The position numbers were made by a program, and so were the translations under genes. The notes beneath the pieces were generated by a model, which did no database searches, was not told the DNA's origin, and saw only the letters and a program-made list of their open reading frames with translations. Shown in pieces: positions 35,922-46,078 of a stretch of 64,000 bases of DNA (position 1 is the stretch's first letter; every line of letters begins with the position of its first letter). This DNA is from Polaromonas sp. (GTDB lineage: Bacteria > Pseudomonadota > Gammaproteobacteria > Burkholderiales > Burkholderiaceae_C). Location: NCBI RefSeq assembly GCF_029945895.1, contig NZ_JAQSDL010000107.1, positions 55,480-119,479 of the forward strand, read 5' to 3'.

Positions 35922-36128
35922 ATGAATCCCGACCAGCCCCTCCAAAAAACAGTGGTCTGCCCCACCTGCGGCGGCCCCAGCATTTACGCGCCTGGAAACC
36001 GGTTCCGGCCTTTTTGCAGCGAGCGTTGCAAAAATGTCGATCTCGGTGCCTGGGCCAGCGAGGGTTTTCGTTTGCCGGCCGACGCCCCGCCGGATGATCA
36101 GGTCTACGGCGACGCCAGATTGCAGTAG
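35922..36128 (+). CDS. yacG: DNA gyrase inhibitor YacG (zinc protein)
   Basis: Small zinc-finger protein that binds the GyrB C-terminal domain in E. coli. 68 residues with the Cys4 zinc site CPTCGG...FCSERCKNVDLGAWASEGFRLP. ATG at 35922 chosen; an in-frame GTG at 35910 would add four residues. Neither has a clear ribosome-binding site. Last of coaE-zapD-yacG. Confidence 0.9.
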   Translation: MNPDQPLQKTVVCPTCGGPSIYAPGNRFRPFCSERCKNVDLGAWASEGFRLPADAPPDDQVYGDARLQ

Positions 36129-36191
36129 GGCCTGCCATCGTGTAAAAAGCGGTGTGGCGGCGGGCCGCCCGTTAACAAGGAGGAGAAGGAC

Positions 36192-36437
36192 GTGATTCAC
36201 ACATCATTTGCGCGCCGCGCCACGGCCGTATTGGCTGCGACCTTGCTGCTTGGTTTGGCGGCTGGCCCCAGCCTGGCGGCCAGCAAGAAGGCCCAAAAAA
36301 AGGTTAGCGCCCCACCCGGCAAAAGCGCCAAGTTCATGCCCGGCTCGCAGGAAACCGCCAAGGAGCGTTCAACACGGCTCAAGCGCGAGTGCAAGGGGCG
36401 GGTCAATGCTGGGGCGTGTGAAGGCTACACCCAGTAA
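36192..36437 (+). CDS. Small secreted basic protein, unknown
   Basis: An 81-residue protein with GTG start at 36192 after a strong AGGAGGAGAAGG site. Signal peptide to about residue 29 (RRATAVLAATLLLGLAAGPSLA), then a lysine/serine-rich segment and a C-terminal ERSTRLKRECKGRVNAGACEGYTQ with two cysteines that could form a disulfide. It loosely resembles PsiF-type periplasmic proteins but I would not assign it. The ribosome-binding site and signal peptide make it likely to be expressed and exported. Confidence 0.7.
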   Translation: MIHTSFARRATAVLAATLLLGLAAGPSLAASKKAQKKVSAPPGKSAKFMPGSQETAKERSTRLKRECKGRVNAGACEGYTQ

Positions 36438-36451
36438 AAAGCCCGTCGGGC
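36436..36451 (-). terminator. Possible terminator at the end of the hemA-grxD operon
   Basis: On the minus strand GCCC-gac-GGGC followed by TTTTT. The stem has only four pairs but is all GC. It overlaps the stop codon of the convergent small secreted protein gene. Confidence 0.4.
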
Positions 36452-36500
36452 CTGGGGGCGACACGACCTGCCGGTGACGGGCAGGTCTGCGGGAAAATTT

Positions 36501-36821
36501 TTACTCGGCGGGCGTGCCCAGCACCTGCTGCAATTCGCCGCTCTGGTACATCTCCATCATGATGTCCGAGCCGCCGACAAATTCGCCTTTGACATACAGC
36601 TGGGGAATCGTCGGCCAGTTGCTGTATTCCTTGATGCCGTGGCGGATCTCCTCGTCTTCGAGCACATTCACGGTCGCCGGCTTCGTCACGCCGCAGGCTT
36701 TGAGTACCTGGATCGCGCGGCCCGAAAAACCGCACATCGGAAACTGGGCCGTGCCTTTCATGAAAAGCACAACCTCACTGGACTTGACGATCTGGTCAAT
36801 GCGTTGCTGGGTATCGCTCAT
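36501..36821 (-). CDS. grxD: Monothiol glutaredoxin GrxD
   Basis: CGFS-type glutaredoxin that binds and transfers 2Fe-2S clusters with glutathione and BolA partners. 106 residues: VVLFMKGTAQFPMCGFSGRAIQVLKACG holds the CGFS site; YSNWPTIPQLYVKGEFVGGSDIMMEM follows. Downstream of prmC on the same strand; hemA-prfA-prmC-grxD is a common Burkholderiales order. Confidence 0.96.
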   Translation of the reverse strand: MSDTQQRIDQIVKSSEVVLFMKGTAQFPMCGFSGRAIQVLKACGVTKPATVNVLEDEEIRHGIKEYSNWPTIPQLYVKGEFVGGSDIMMEMYQSGELQQVLGTPAE

Positions 36822-36916
36822 GGGGGGTCCTTTGGTGGGTATGGGGCGGCCGAAGGGAAGTCGGCCTTTGCTTTGTTCAGATAAGTGGATGTCAGAAGCG
36901 GTAAATCAATGCCTGA

Positions 36917-37807
36917 TTATCCCGCCGTTTGGCTGCCGGTGCCCAGAGCCGCGCCGGGCCAGCGCCCTCCCGAGCAGCGGGGGATGCCGGCCAGGTCGGC
37001 CCGGCTCTGCACTTCGGTAAAGCCCCGCTGCTCAAGCAGCTCGCGCACCGCCCGGGCCTGGTCGTAGCCGTGTTCAAGCAGCAACCAGCCTTGCGCTTGC
37101 AGGTAGGCCGGCGCCTGTTCGATGATTTTCCGCAGGTCGCCCAGGCCGTCTTTCCCGGCCGTCAGCGCCTGGAGCGGTTCATGCTGCAGGGCCGGCAAAT
37201 GGGGATCGGCATCGGCCACATAAGGCGGGTTGCTGACGATCAGGTGAAAGGGAGCACTTACATTTTCGAACCAGTTGCCCTGGATGAAGTGGACTTCCAG
37301 CTGGTGCTCCTGCGCGTTGGCGTCCGCCACCGCCAGCGCATCGCTGCTGGCGTCCACCGCCGTGACGTCGAGCGCAGGCCGGGTTTTCTTCAGCGCCAGG
37401 GCAATCGCACCGCTGCCGGTGCCCAGGTCGAGCACCCTGGCGGAATCCGGCATATCCGCCTGCGCCAGTTGTTGCAGAGCCCATTCCACCAGGGTTTCCG
37501 TGTCCGGACGCGGCACCAGAACGCGACGATCCACCTGGAGTTTCAGACCGAAGAACTCCTTGCTGCCGACGAGGTAGGCCAGCGGCTCCCCGGCTGCGCG
37601 GCGCAGGCTGAGTTCGCGGAAATGCTGCCCTGCCTTTTGCGGCAAAAGGGTCGTGTCATGCGTGAGCAGCCAGGCGCGGTCGGCGCCGGGCTTGCCCAGC
37701 GCGTGCAGCAGCAGCAGCTGGGCGTCCAGCCTCTCCAGCCCGAGCGTGCGGGCGGCCGCCAATGCCTGCGCGCAAGTGAGGATATTCACGGTTGGAGAGT
37801 CAGTCAC
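36917..37807 (-). CDS. prmC: Release factor glutamine methyltransferase PrmC
   Basis: Methylates the glutamine of the GGQ motif in RF1 and RF2. 296 residues with an N-terminal helical RF-binding domain and a SAM-dependent methyltransferase domain: VLDLGTGSGAIALAL (motif I), VTAVDASSDALAVA and the catalytic NPPY in IVSNPPYVADAD. The substrate gene prfA is immediately upstream. Confidence 0.95.
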   Translation of the reverse strand: MTDSPTVNILTCAQALAAARTLGLERLDAQLLLLHALGKPGADRAWLLTHDTTLLPQKAGQHFRELSLRRAAGEPLAYLVGSKEFFGLKLQVDRRVLVPRPDTETLVEWALQQLAQADMPDSARVLDLGTGSGAIALALKKTRPALDVTAVDASSDALAVADANAQEHQLEVHFIQGNWFENVSAPFHLIVSNPPYVADADPHLPALQHEPLQALTAGKDGLGDLRKIIEQAPAYLQAQGWLLLEHGYDQARAVRELLEQRGFTEVQSRADLAGIPRCSGGRWPGAALGTGSQTAG

Positions 37808-37814
37808 GGTGATT

Positions 37815-37880
37815 TGCTATCAAAACAGGAGCTCGTGACGCTTTCCCATCAAGGGCTGGAGGCCGATTTCGCATTAAAAA
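37815..37880 (+). repeat. Family A short interspersed repeat, copy 6
   Basis: TGCTATCAAAACAGGAGCT, CGTGACGCTTTCCC, ATCAAGGGCTGGAGGCC, GATTTCGCATTAAAAA. Full-length copy in the prfA-prmC spacer, opposite in orientation to those genes. It leaves about eight bases on each side. Confidence 0.8.
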
Positions 37881-37888
37881 GTCAGCCC

Positions 37889-39007
37889 TCAGCCGTTGGA
37901 CGAGTTTTCCAGGTCCGCCAGCAGTTCCGCGCCGCGCGCGACCTGCAGGGCCGTGACCACGTCGTCCATGTCGCCTTCCATGATGGACAGCAGCTTGTAC
38001 AGCGTCAGGTTGATGCGGTGGTCGGTCAGCCGCCCCTGCGGAAAGTTGTAGGTCCGTATCCGGTCGCTGCGGTCGCCACTGCCGATCAGGCCCTTGCGCA
38101 TGGCCGCATCCCTGGCGGCGCGTTCGGAGCGGTCTTTTTCATGGATGCGGGCGGTCAGCACCTTCAGCGCCTGGGCCTTGTTGCCGTGCTGGCTGCGGCC
38201 CTCCTGGCACTCGGCGACGATGCCGGTCGGCAGGTGGGTGATGCGCACCGCCGAGTCGGTCTTGTTGATGTGCTGGCCGCCGGCACCGCTGGCGCGGTAG
38301 GTGTCGATGCGCAGGTCGGCCGGGTTGATCTGGATGGCCACCGCCTCGTCGGGCTCGGGCAGCACCGCGACCGTGCAGGCACTGGTGTGGATGCGGCCCT
38401 GGGTCTCGGTGGCCGGCACACGCTGCACGCGGTGGCCGCCCGACTCGAAACGCAGCTTGCCGTAAACGCCGACGCCCAGGGCATCGGGCGGGCCGTCCAC
38501 GCGCAGCACCACTTCCTTGTAGCCGCCGAGCTCGCTGACCGACTCGCTGATGATCTCGACGGCCCAGCGTTTGCGCTCGGCGTAACGCGTGTACATGCGA
38601 AACAGGTCGGCCGCGAACAGTGCGGATTCATCGCCGCCGGCGCCGGCGCGGATCTCGATGAACGCCGGGCGCGCGTCGTCCGGGTCCTTGGGGATCAGCA
38701 TCAGCTGCAGGGCTTCGTCCAGAAGGGCGATGTCGGCCTGCGCGGCCGTGATCTCTTCTTCCGCCATGGCGGCCATTTCGGGGTCGTCTTTGGCCTCGGC
38801 CAGCATGGCCTGCGCGCTGGCCAGATCAGCCTCGCGCGCCGTCAGCTGCTGGTACTGCGTGACCACGAGGCTGGCCTCGGCGTGTTCACGCGTCAGGTTG
38901 CGAAAACGCTCCATGTTGCTGACAACGTCGGCGGCCGACAGCAGGGCGTCGAGCTCGTGCAGCCGGAAAATCTGGCGGTCCAGGGTCTGGCGGAGAAAAG
39001 GTTTCAT
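37889..39007 (-). CDS. prfA: Peptide chain release factor 1
   Basis: Recognises UAA and UAG stop codons and triggers peptide release. 372 residues; the anticodon tripeptide PAT is in [16 protein letters not shown], which marks RF1 rather than RF2, and the GGQ motif is in [17 protein letters not shown]. Start at 39007 ([12 protein letters not shown]); the frame is open further upstream but lacks similarity. The seven or so extra residues relative to E. coli RF1 are spread through the coiled N-terminal domain. Confidence 0.97.
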   Translation of the reverse strand: MKPFLRQTLDRQIFRLHELDALLSAADVVSNMERFRNLTREHAEASLVVTQYQQLTAREADLASAQAMLAEAKDDPEMAAMAEEEITAAQADIALLDEALQLMLIPKDPDDARPAFIEIRAGAGGDESALFAADLFRMYTRYAERKRWAVEIISESVSELGGYKEVVLRVDGPPDALGVGVYGKLRFESGGHRVQRVPATETQGRIHTSACTVAVLPEPDEAVAIQINPADLRIDTYRASGAGGQHINKTDSAVRITHLPTGIVAECQEGRSQHGNKAQALKVLTARIHEKDRSERAARDAAMRKGLIGSGDRSDRIRTYNFPQGRLTDHRINLTLYKLLSIMEGDMDDVVTALQVARGAELLADLENSSNG

Positions 39008-39114
39008 GGAAGGAGAAAGGGGAGCCGGGTGGCAAAAAACGTTCAAGAAGGTGGTCGGCAGGGCCGACGCCGCGTTCAGCCCGCCGGGTGGGCTGTGGAT
39101 GCGCGGAAAGAACG

Positions 39115-40395
39115 CTAACGCTCTTTCTGCTGCCTGGGCAGGTTGCCGCGCAGAAACAGCCGGGAGACGGTTTGCGCCGTCGCTTCGCGGTTGTCCGCAC
39201 TGCCGGCATGCAGCTCGGCGAGTGCGCCGTGCAGCATTTTCTGCGTCAACCCGCGCGACAACGCCTCGAGGACCGCATCCACAGGTTCGCCCTTGGCCAG
39301 CAGCTTTTTGGCCCGGGCAATTTCGAGCGCACGCCATTCGTCGGTCTGGGCGTTGAGTTGCTGGATCAGCGGCACGGTGCGCCGCTGATCCAGCCAGTGC
39401 ATGAAATTCTGCACACCGGCATCGATGATGACTTCGGCTTCGGCCACGGCAGCCTGCCGGCTGTCCTTGCCGGTCTGCACCACATGCGCGAGGTCATCGA
39501 CGGTGTAGAGGTAGATGTCCGGCAGTTCCTTGACTTCCGGCTCGATGTCCCGCGGCACAGCCAGGTCGACCATGAACATCGGGCGGTGTTTGCGCAGCTT
39601 GACCGCGCGCTCGACCGCGCCCAGACCGATGATGGGCAGGGTGCTGGCGGTGCAGCTGATCACCGCGTCGAACTCGTGCAGGCGGGCGGGCAGGTCGGCC
39701 AGGCGCATGACCTCGGCGCCGAAGCGCCCGGCGAGTTTTTCCCCGCGCTCCAGGGTGCGGTTGGCCACCGTCATGGCCTTTGGGTTTTTGGCGGCGAAGT
39801 GGGTGGCCGCCAGGTCAATCATCTCGCCCGCGCCGACAAACAGGATCCTGATATCGCTCAAATCCTCGAACAGCTGGCCGGCCAGCCGGACCGAGGCGGC
39901 CGCCAGGCTGATGCTGTGCGCGCCGATCTCGGTGCTGGTGCGGACTTCCTTGGCGACCGCGAAGGAACGCTGGAACAGCTGGTGCAGCGTCGTGCCCATG
40001 GCGCCGGCATCTTCGGCGGCGCGCACCGCGTCCTTCATCTGTCCCAGGATCTGCGGCTCGCCCAGCACCATGGAGTCGAGTCCGCTGGCGACGCGAAAGG
40101 CGTGGCGCGCGGCGTGGTCGTTTTCCAGGGTGTAGGCGTGGGAACGCAGCAGGGCCGGTGAGACGCCGCCGCGGTGTGCCAGCCATTCGAGGGTGTGTTC
40201 GAGGTCGGACTTGTCGCCAGCGCAGTAGATCTCGGTGCGGTTGCAGGTGGACAGCAGCGTGGCTTCGGGCTGGCGCGCAAGGGACTCGCGCAAACCCCTC
40301 AAGGTGGGCTCGATCTGGTCGATGGCGAACGCAAACCGGCCGCGCAAATCGAGCGGTGCGGTGTTATGGTTGATGCCCAAGGTCCAGACTGACAT
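39115..40395 (-). CDS. hemA: Glutamyl-tRNA reductase HemA
   Basis: First committed step of tetrapyrrole synthesis by the C5 pathway; reduces Glu-tRNA to glutamate-1-semialdehyde. 426 residues: [21 protein letters not shown], the catalytic cysteine in [11 protein letters not shown], then [12 protein letters not shown], the NADPH domain [14 protein letters not shown] and a C-terminal dimerisation domain. First gene of hemA-prfA-prmC-grxD. A perfect TATAAT lies only six bases before its ATG. Confidence 0.96.
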   Translation of the reverse strand: MSVWTLGINHNTAPLDLRGRFAFAIDQIEPTLRGLRESLARQPEATLLSTCNRTEIYCAGDKSDLEHTLEWLAHRGGVSPALLRSHAYTLENDHAARHAFRVASGLDSMVLGEPQILGQMKDAVRAAEDAGAMGTTLHQLFQRSFAVAKEVRTSTEIGAHSISLAAASVRLAGQLFEDLSDIRILFVGAGEMIDLAATHFAAKNPKAMTVANRTLERGEKLAGRFGAEVMRLADLPARLHEFDAVISCTASTLPIIGLGAVERAVKLRKHRPMFMVDLAVPRDIEPEVKELPDIYLYTVDDLAHVVQTGKDSRQAAVAEAEVIIDAGVQNFMHWLDQRRTVPLIQQLNAQTDEWRALEIARAKKLLAKGEPVDAVLEALSRGLTQKMLHGALAELHAGSADNREATAQTVSRLFLRGNLPRQQKER

Positions 40396-40401
40396 TGCCT
40401 G

Positions 40402-40407
40402 ATTATA
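40402..40407 (-). promoter_or_regulatory. Consensus -10 element immediately before hemA
   Basis: TATAAT on the minus strand ends six bases before the hemA ATG. If used, transcription would start at or next to the start codon and produce a leaderless or nearly leaderless mRNA. The -35 position does not match consensus. Confidence 0.4.
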
Positions 40408-40520
40408 AAATTGAAGGAGTGGCCGGTTGCGGACATTCTTTCAATCCCCTTGATACAGGGCAAGCCGGGACACGATGGCACGCCCGGCCTTTCAATCACT
40501 CCTTCGAATCCGCCCCCGGC

Positions 40521-40811
40521 ATGACTGCACTCAACCTGACCAACCAGCTGCTCAATTTCATGGCTCCGGCCGCCTTTGTGGCGCTGTTTGTGGTGATGGT
40601 GGCCCATGTCTTTGCCCGGTTCTTCAGGGCAAAAAAGCCACTAGCCCTTTCCCTTCCTGCGCAGCTAGCTATTATTTTTGTAGCATCTCTGGCCCTGCTG
40701 GTGGCCGGGCTGGTCATTTTTGGCCGCGACGGCAAGATGGCCAGCTATGCCTTGCTGGCCGTGGGTGCGGCGACCTGCCAGTGGCTGCTGCTGCGCGGCT
40801 GGAAGGCCTGA
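40521..40811 (+). CDS. Small membrane protein, unknown, containing a family A repeat
   Basis: A 96-residue protein with three predicted membrane segments (about 12-32, 46-67, 72-92). Start chosen at the ATG at 40521; no good ribosome-binding site. The second segment, LPAQLAIIFVASLALLVAGL, is partly encoded by a family A repeat (40631-40686), which contributes residues 37-55. Divergent from hemA. I do not recognise a family. Hydrophobicity pattern and length argue that the frame is real, but this is weaker than for neighbours. Confidence 0.6.
   Translation: MTALNLTNQLLNFMAPAAFVALFVVMVAHVFARFFRAKKPLALSLPAQLAIIFVASLALLVAGLVIFGRDGKMASYALLAVGAATCQWLLLRGWKA
40631..40686 (-). repeat. Family A repeat inside a membrane protein gene, copy 7
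   Basis: Minus strand: TGCTACAAAAATAATAGCTA, GCTGCGCAGGAAGGG, AAAGGGCTAGTGGC, TTTTTT. Full-length and well matched. Translated in frame from the plus strand as KKPLALSLPAQLAIIFVA. Confidence 0.75.
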
Positions 40812-40828
40812 AGGCCTGAACGTCCGGC

Positions 40829-41622
40829 TCAGGCGTCAGGGGCGAACAGGTCAATCCGGTCGGTGATGATGCCGTCGGTCCCCAGATCGAGCAGGCGCTC
40901 GGCCGCCCATTCTTCGTTGACGGTGTAGCTCAGGCAGCGAAAACCGGCGCTTTTGGCCTGCAGCACGGTGGAGCTGTCCCACAGGGCCTGGTTGCAGACC
41001 AGCGCCGCGCAGTCCAGCGTCAGCGCGGTTTCCAGCCAGCCCATCCACAAACTGTCGAGCAGCAAACCGCGCGGCAGCTGCGCTTGCGCGGCTTGTGCGG
41101 CCTCCAGCGCCGCGGGCTGAAAAGACGTCAGCAGCGGCGGCACCGCGGCGCCTTCCCACAGGCGGGCCGCGGCGTTGGCCACGACCGTGCCGGTGTGTGC
41201 CTCTGTGCCCGGGGTGGGCTTGATTTCGATGTTCAGGGCATAGCCGTTGCGCTGGCAATAACGTGCCACGTTGTCCAGGCTTGCCAGCGGCTCGCCGGCA
41301 TACGCGCGAGAGTGCCAGCCGCCCGCGTCCAGCCGCGACAGCGCTTCCCAGGGCTGCTCGCCGCCGGTGCCCCGGCCGCTGGTGGTGCGCTCCAGCGTGG
41401 CGTCATGCATCAGGAAGGGCACGCCGTCGGCGCTGAGCTTCACATCACATTCAAACATGCGGTAGCCGTGGCTGGCGCCGAGCCTGAAGGCGGCCAGCGT
41501 GTTTTCCGGCGCCAGTTTGCCGGCGCCGCGGTGGGCTATCCAGCGCGGGTAAGGCCAGGGAGATTGGGCCCCCCCGCTTGTGGCTTCGCGTGGCTTGGGC
41601 GATTCGCCGCGTTCGCTGAGGC

Positions 41623-41626
<4 letters not shown>
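40829..41626 (-). CDS. ugpQ: Glycerophosphodiester phosphodiesterase UgpQ
   Basis: Cytoplasmic enzyme that cuts glycerophosphodiesters brought in by the Ugp transporter to glycerol-3-phosphate and alcohol. 265 residues with GDPD motifs [47 protein letters not shown] and [10 protein letters not shown]. The start overlaps the ugpC stop (ATGA). About 28 residues before WIAHRG are not typical of the family. Last gene of ugpBAECQ, the same order as in E. coli. Confidence 0.93.
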
Positions 41627-42642
<1,016 letters not shown>

Positions 42643-42656
42643 GTTCTGTTTCCGTC

Positions 42657-43508
42657 TTATTTTTCTGTATCGACCAGGCCCTTGACGAACCAGCGTTGCA
42701 TCAGCATGACCACCAGCGCAGGCGGGATCATGGCCAGCACGGCAGTGGCCATCACGATGTTCCAGTCGGTGGCAGCATCGCCGCCGCTGATCATGCGTTT
42801 GATGCCGATCACCACCGGATACATGGTTTCGTTGGTCGTGACGAGCAGGGGCCACAGGTACTGGTTCCAGCCGTAGATGAACTGGATCACGAAAAGCGCG
42901 GCAATGCTGGTGGTTGACAGCGGTACCAGCACATCCTTGAAAAAGCGCATGGGCCCGGCGCCATCCATGCGCGCGGCTTCAACCAGTTCATCGGGCACGG
43001 TCAGGAAAAACTGCCGGAAGAGAAAGGTCGCCGTCGCCGAGGCGATCAGGGGCACCGTGAGTCCGGCGTAGGTGTTGAGCATGCCCAGGTCCGACACCAC
43101 GGCGTAGGTCGGGCCGATACGGACCTCCACCGGCAACATCAGCGTGACAAAGATGGCCCAGAAGAAAAACATGCGAAACGGAAAGCGGAAGTAGACGATG
43201 GCGAACGCCGAGAGCAGCGATATCGCAATCTTGCCGACGGCGATGACCAGTGCCGTAATGAGGCTGACCATCATCATGCGGCCCACGGGGGCGTTTGACG
43301 CGCCGCCCGCGCCGGTTCCTTTCAGGGCCGCGGTGTAGTTCTCGATGAGGTGCGAGCCCGGCAACATGGACATCGGCGCCTGCAGAATTTCGTCGGCCGT
43401 CTGCGTCGAGGCGACGAAGGTCACGTACAGCGGAAACGCCACGATGAACACGCCGACGATCAGCACGAAGTGCGAAAGGATGCGCAGGAAGGGGCTGCGT
43501 TCGACCAT
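42657..43508 (-). CDS. ugpE: sn-glycerol-3-phosphate ABC transporter permease UgpE
   Basis: Second membrane subunit of the Ugp importer. 283 residues, six membrane helices, and the EAA loop [23 protein letters not shown] that contacts UgpC. ATG at 43508 ([10 protein letters not shown]) has AGGAGG six bases upstream; the longer frame from 43559 is less likely. Lies 78 bases after ugpA and 14 before ugpC. Confidence 0.95.
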   Translation of the reverse strand: MVERSPFLRILSHFVLIVGVFIVAFPLYVTFVASTQTADEILQAPMSMLPGSHLIENYTAALKGTGAGGASNAPVGRMMMVSLITALVIAVGKIAISLLSAFAIVYFRFPFRMFFFWAIFVTLMLPVEVRIGPTYAVVSDLGMLNTYAGLTVPLIASATATFLFRQFFLTVPDELVEAARMDGAGPMRFFKDVLVPLSTTSIAALFVIQFIYGWNQYLWPLLVTTNETMYPVVIGIKRMISGGDAATDWNIVMATAVLAMIPPALVVMLMQRWFVKGLVDTEK

Positions 43509-43586
43509 CAGCGGCCTCCTGGCCGCCCGAAGCGGGCTGAATGCTGCCCCGCAGGGCATGGAACAAGGTGCGCGTGGGGGTTCATA

Positions 43587-44474
43587 TCAGTATTGAACCT
43601 TCTTTTCGACAAACCGGAACTGGATGATGGTCAGGATGATCACGATGAACATCAACACCACCGACTGCGCGGCCGAGCCACCGAGGTCGAGCGCCTTGAA
43701 ACCGTCGTAGTAAACCTTGTAGACCAGAATGGCGGTGTCCCGGCCGGGACCGCCTTCTGTTGCGGCGTCCACAATGGCGAAGGTGTCGAAGAAGGCGTAA
43801 ACGATGTTGATGACAAACAGGAAAAACGTGGTGGGCGACAGCAAGGGAAACTGGATGGTCCAGAAGCGGCGCCACGGCTTGGCACCGTCGATGGCTGCGG
43901 CTTCGACCAGCGATTTCGGAATGCTTTGCAGACCCGCCAGGAAAAACAGGAAGTTGTAGGAAATCTGCTTCCAGACCGCGGCAATGACAATCATGGTCAT
44001 TGCATGGCCGCTGTTGAGCAGGTGATTCCATTCGAAGCCAAAGCTGCGCAGGGCGAACGAAACGATGCCGATGGATGGCGCGAACATGAAGAGCCACAAC
44101 ACACCCGCCACTGCCGGCGCCACGGCGTAGGGCCAGATCAACAGGGTGCGGTACACCAGCGTGCCCTTGACCACGCGGTCGGCAAATACCGCCAGCAACA
44201 GCGACAGGCCAATGCCCAGAGAGGCAACCAGTACTGAAAAAACCGCCGTGATCTTGAAGGACGCCAGGTAAGTGGCATCCTCAAGCAGGTTGGCAAAATT
44301 CTGCAACCCTACCCATTCGGTCGACAGGCCGAATGCGTCGGATTGCTGGAAGGACTGAATGAGGGCCTGCGCGGCTGGCCAGAAGAAGAAGACGGCTATG
44401 ACGGCAACCTGGGGCGCCAGAAGCACCCACGGCAGCCAGGCAGAGCGGAAGACGACGCGTTTTTCAGAGGACAC
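43587..44474 (-). CDS. ugpA: sn-glycerol-3-phosphate ABC transporter permease UgpA
   Basis: First membrane subunit of the Ugp importer. 295 residues, six membrane helices beginning [24 protein letters not shown] loop [25 protein letters not shown]. Downstream of ugpB by 93 bases; that spacer contains GC-rich self-complementary sequence that could limit expression of the permease genes relative to the binding protein. Confidence 0.95.
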   Translation of the reverse strand: MSSEKRVVFRSAWLPWVLLAPQVAVIAVFFFWPAAQALIQSFQQSDAFGLSTEWVGLQNFANLLEDATYLASFKITAVFSVLVASLGIGLSLLLAVFADRVVKGTLVYRTLLIWPYAVAPAVAGVLWLFMFAPSIGIVSFALRSFGFEWNHLLNSGHAMTMIVIAAVWKQISYNFLFFLAGLQSIPKSLVEAAAIDGAKPWRRFWTIQFPLLSPTTFFLFVINIVYAFFDTFAIVDAATEGGPGRDTAILVYKVYYDGFKALDLGGSAAQSVVLMFIVIILTIIQFRFVEKKVQY

Positions 44475-44567
44475 AGTTTTTCAACCCAATAGGGCCACGC
44501 CCCGGATGGGCAGCGGCAGGCGGAGCAGGGAGTGTAGTGCCTCCCGGCCCACGCCCGGCGCGCGGTT

Positions 44568-45875
44568 TCAGTTGGCTTTCTGGAAGCGGGCCAGTTGCTC
44601 GTTGCCCCGGCTCACGATGGCGTCCAGCGCTTCCTTGGCTGTCTTTTTGCCAGCCCAGACCTGCTCCAGTTCCTCATCCTCGATGGCGCGGATCTGGATG
44701 AAATTACCCAGGCGGATGCCGCGCGACTTGTCCGTGGTTTTGCGGATCATCTGGTTGACGGCCACGTCGGTGCCGGGATTCTGTTTGTAGAAGCCTGACT
44801 TTTCGGTCAGGTCGAATGAAGCCAGAGTGATCGGCAGGTAGCCCGTACGCTGGTGGCTCTTGGACTGGATGTCGGCATTGGTCAGGTAGTGGAAGAACTC
44901 GGCCACGCCCTTGTATTCAGCCGGCTTCTTGCCGCCCATGACCCACAGCGAGGCGCCTCCAATCACCGTGTTTTGCGGTGCGCCGGCCACGTCGGGGTAA
45001 TACGGGAGGGGGGCGATGCCGAAGTCGAACTTGGCATTCTTCTTGATGCTGGCGTAGGTGGACGACGAGGCCGTCGCCATGGCGCATTCGCCCGAGTAGA
45101 ACGGCGCGTCGGCCTTGTTGCCGCGGCCGCGGTAGACAAACAGGCCCTGCTTGGCCATGTTGGACAGGTTCTCGATGTGACGCACATGCAGCGGGCTGTT
45201 GGTGACCAGTCGGGCGCTGGTGCCGCCAAAGCCGTTGCCTTTGGTGGCGAATTCGACGTTGTGCCAGGTGGAGAAGCTCTCCAGCTGGGTCCAGCCCTGC
45301 CAGCTGGTGGTGAACGGACAGCTGACGCCGGCTGCCTTCAGTTTGGCCGCGGCCAGCACGACTTCAGGCCAGGTGGCCGGCGGCTTGTTGGGATCCAGGC
45401 CGGCTTTCTTGAACAGGTCCTTGTTGTAGTTGAAGACGGTGGTCGAGCTGTTGAACGGGAAACTCAACATCTGGCCGCTGGGCGCGGTGTAATAACCCAC
45501 GACGGCCGGAATGTAGGCCTTGGCGTCAAACTTGTAGCCCGCATCGGTCAGCACCTTGCCGACCGGCACCACGGCGCCCTTGGCGGCCATCATGGTGGCG
45601 GTGCCCACTTCGAACACCTGAAGGATGTGTGGAGCGTTGCCGGCGCGGAAAGCGGCAACGGCCGCCGGCATGGTCTCGTCGTAGGTGCCCTTGTAGGTCG
45701 GCACGATTTTGTAGTCTTTCTGGCTCTTGTTGAAACCGTCCGCCAGGTCAAGCACCCAGTCGTTGAGGCCTCCGGTCATTGAATGCCACCACTGGATTTC
45801 GGTTTGTGCGTGGCCGATGGCGGGTGCGACGAGGGCGCACGCGGCCAAAGTGATCGCGGTGAGGCTTTTTTTCAT
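44568..45875 (-). CDS. ugpB: sn-glycerol-3-phosphate-binding periplasmic protein UgpB
   Basis: Substrate-binding protein of the Ugp importer for glycerol-3-phosphate and glycerophosphodiesters. 435 residues with a signal peptide (MKKSLTAITLAACALVAPAIGHA) and the UgpB signature TEIQWWHSMTGGLNDWVLDLADGFNKSQKDYKIVPTYKGTYDETMPA; PFNSSTTVFNYNKDLFKKAGLDP follows. CAGGAGTTGTA precedes the ATG. First gene of the operon, behind a Pho-box-like array. Confidence 0.95.
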   Translation of the reverse strand: MKKSLTAITLAACALVAPAIGHAQTEIQWWHSMTGGLNDWVLDLADGFNKSQKDYKIVPTYKGTYDETMPAAVAAFRAGNAPHILQVFEVGTATMMAAKGAVVPVGKVLTDAGYKFDAKAYIPAVVGYYTAPSGQMLSFPFNSSTTVFNYNKDLFKKAGLDPNKPPATWPEVVLAAAKLKAAGVSCPFTTSWQGWTQLESFSTWHNVEFATKGNGFGGTSARLVTNSPLHVRHIENLSNMAKQGLFVYRGRGNKADAPFYSGECAMATASSSTYASIKKNAKFDFGIAPLPYYPDVAGAPQNTVIGGASLWVMGGKKPAEYKGVAEFFHYLTNADIQSKSHQRTGYLPITLASFDLTEKSGFYKQNPGTDVAVNQMIRKTTDKSRGIRLGNFIQIRAIEDEELEQVWAGKKTAKEALDAIVSRGNEQLARFQKAN

Positions 45876-45918
45876 TACAACTCCTGATTGGAAAGGATGG
45901 ACAAACAATAAACCGTTA

Positions 45919-45962
45919 GTCTAAAAAAGATTTATGACAGTTGGATTTAAGCCATTTGACAG
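45919..45962 (-). promoter_or_regulatory. Tandem Pho-box-like array upstream of ugpB
   Basis: On the minus strand four consecutive 11-base units: CTGTCAAATGG, CTTAAATCCAA, CTGTCATAAAT, CTTTTTTAGAC. Units 1 and 3 match the PhoB half-site CTGTCA; unit 3 is identical to the E. coli consensus repeat CTGTCATAAAT. The 11-base period is exact. A TATTGT (plus 45905-45910) eight bases further could be the -10; no -35 is present, as in PhoB-activated promoters. Confidence 0.75.
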
Positions 45963-46078
45963 TGCGTCTACAAGCGGGTTTCCACGAGGGTCTGGGCAAG
46001 CCCAAAACAAATGTGGCACTGCGGTAACATAGGCCTACAGCACGCACGGCCGCTGACCGCGGCGGAATTTCCCCCACG

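Noticed and set aside
36192..36437. Naming the small secreted protein PsiF
   Set aside because: Only the signal peptide, basic character and two cysteines are shared; the PsiF core sequence is not evident.
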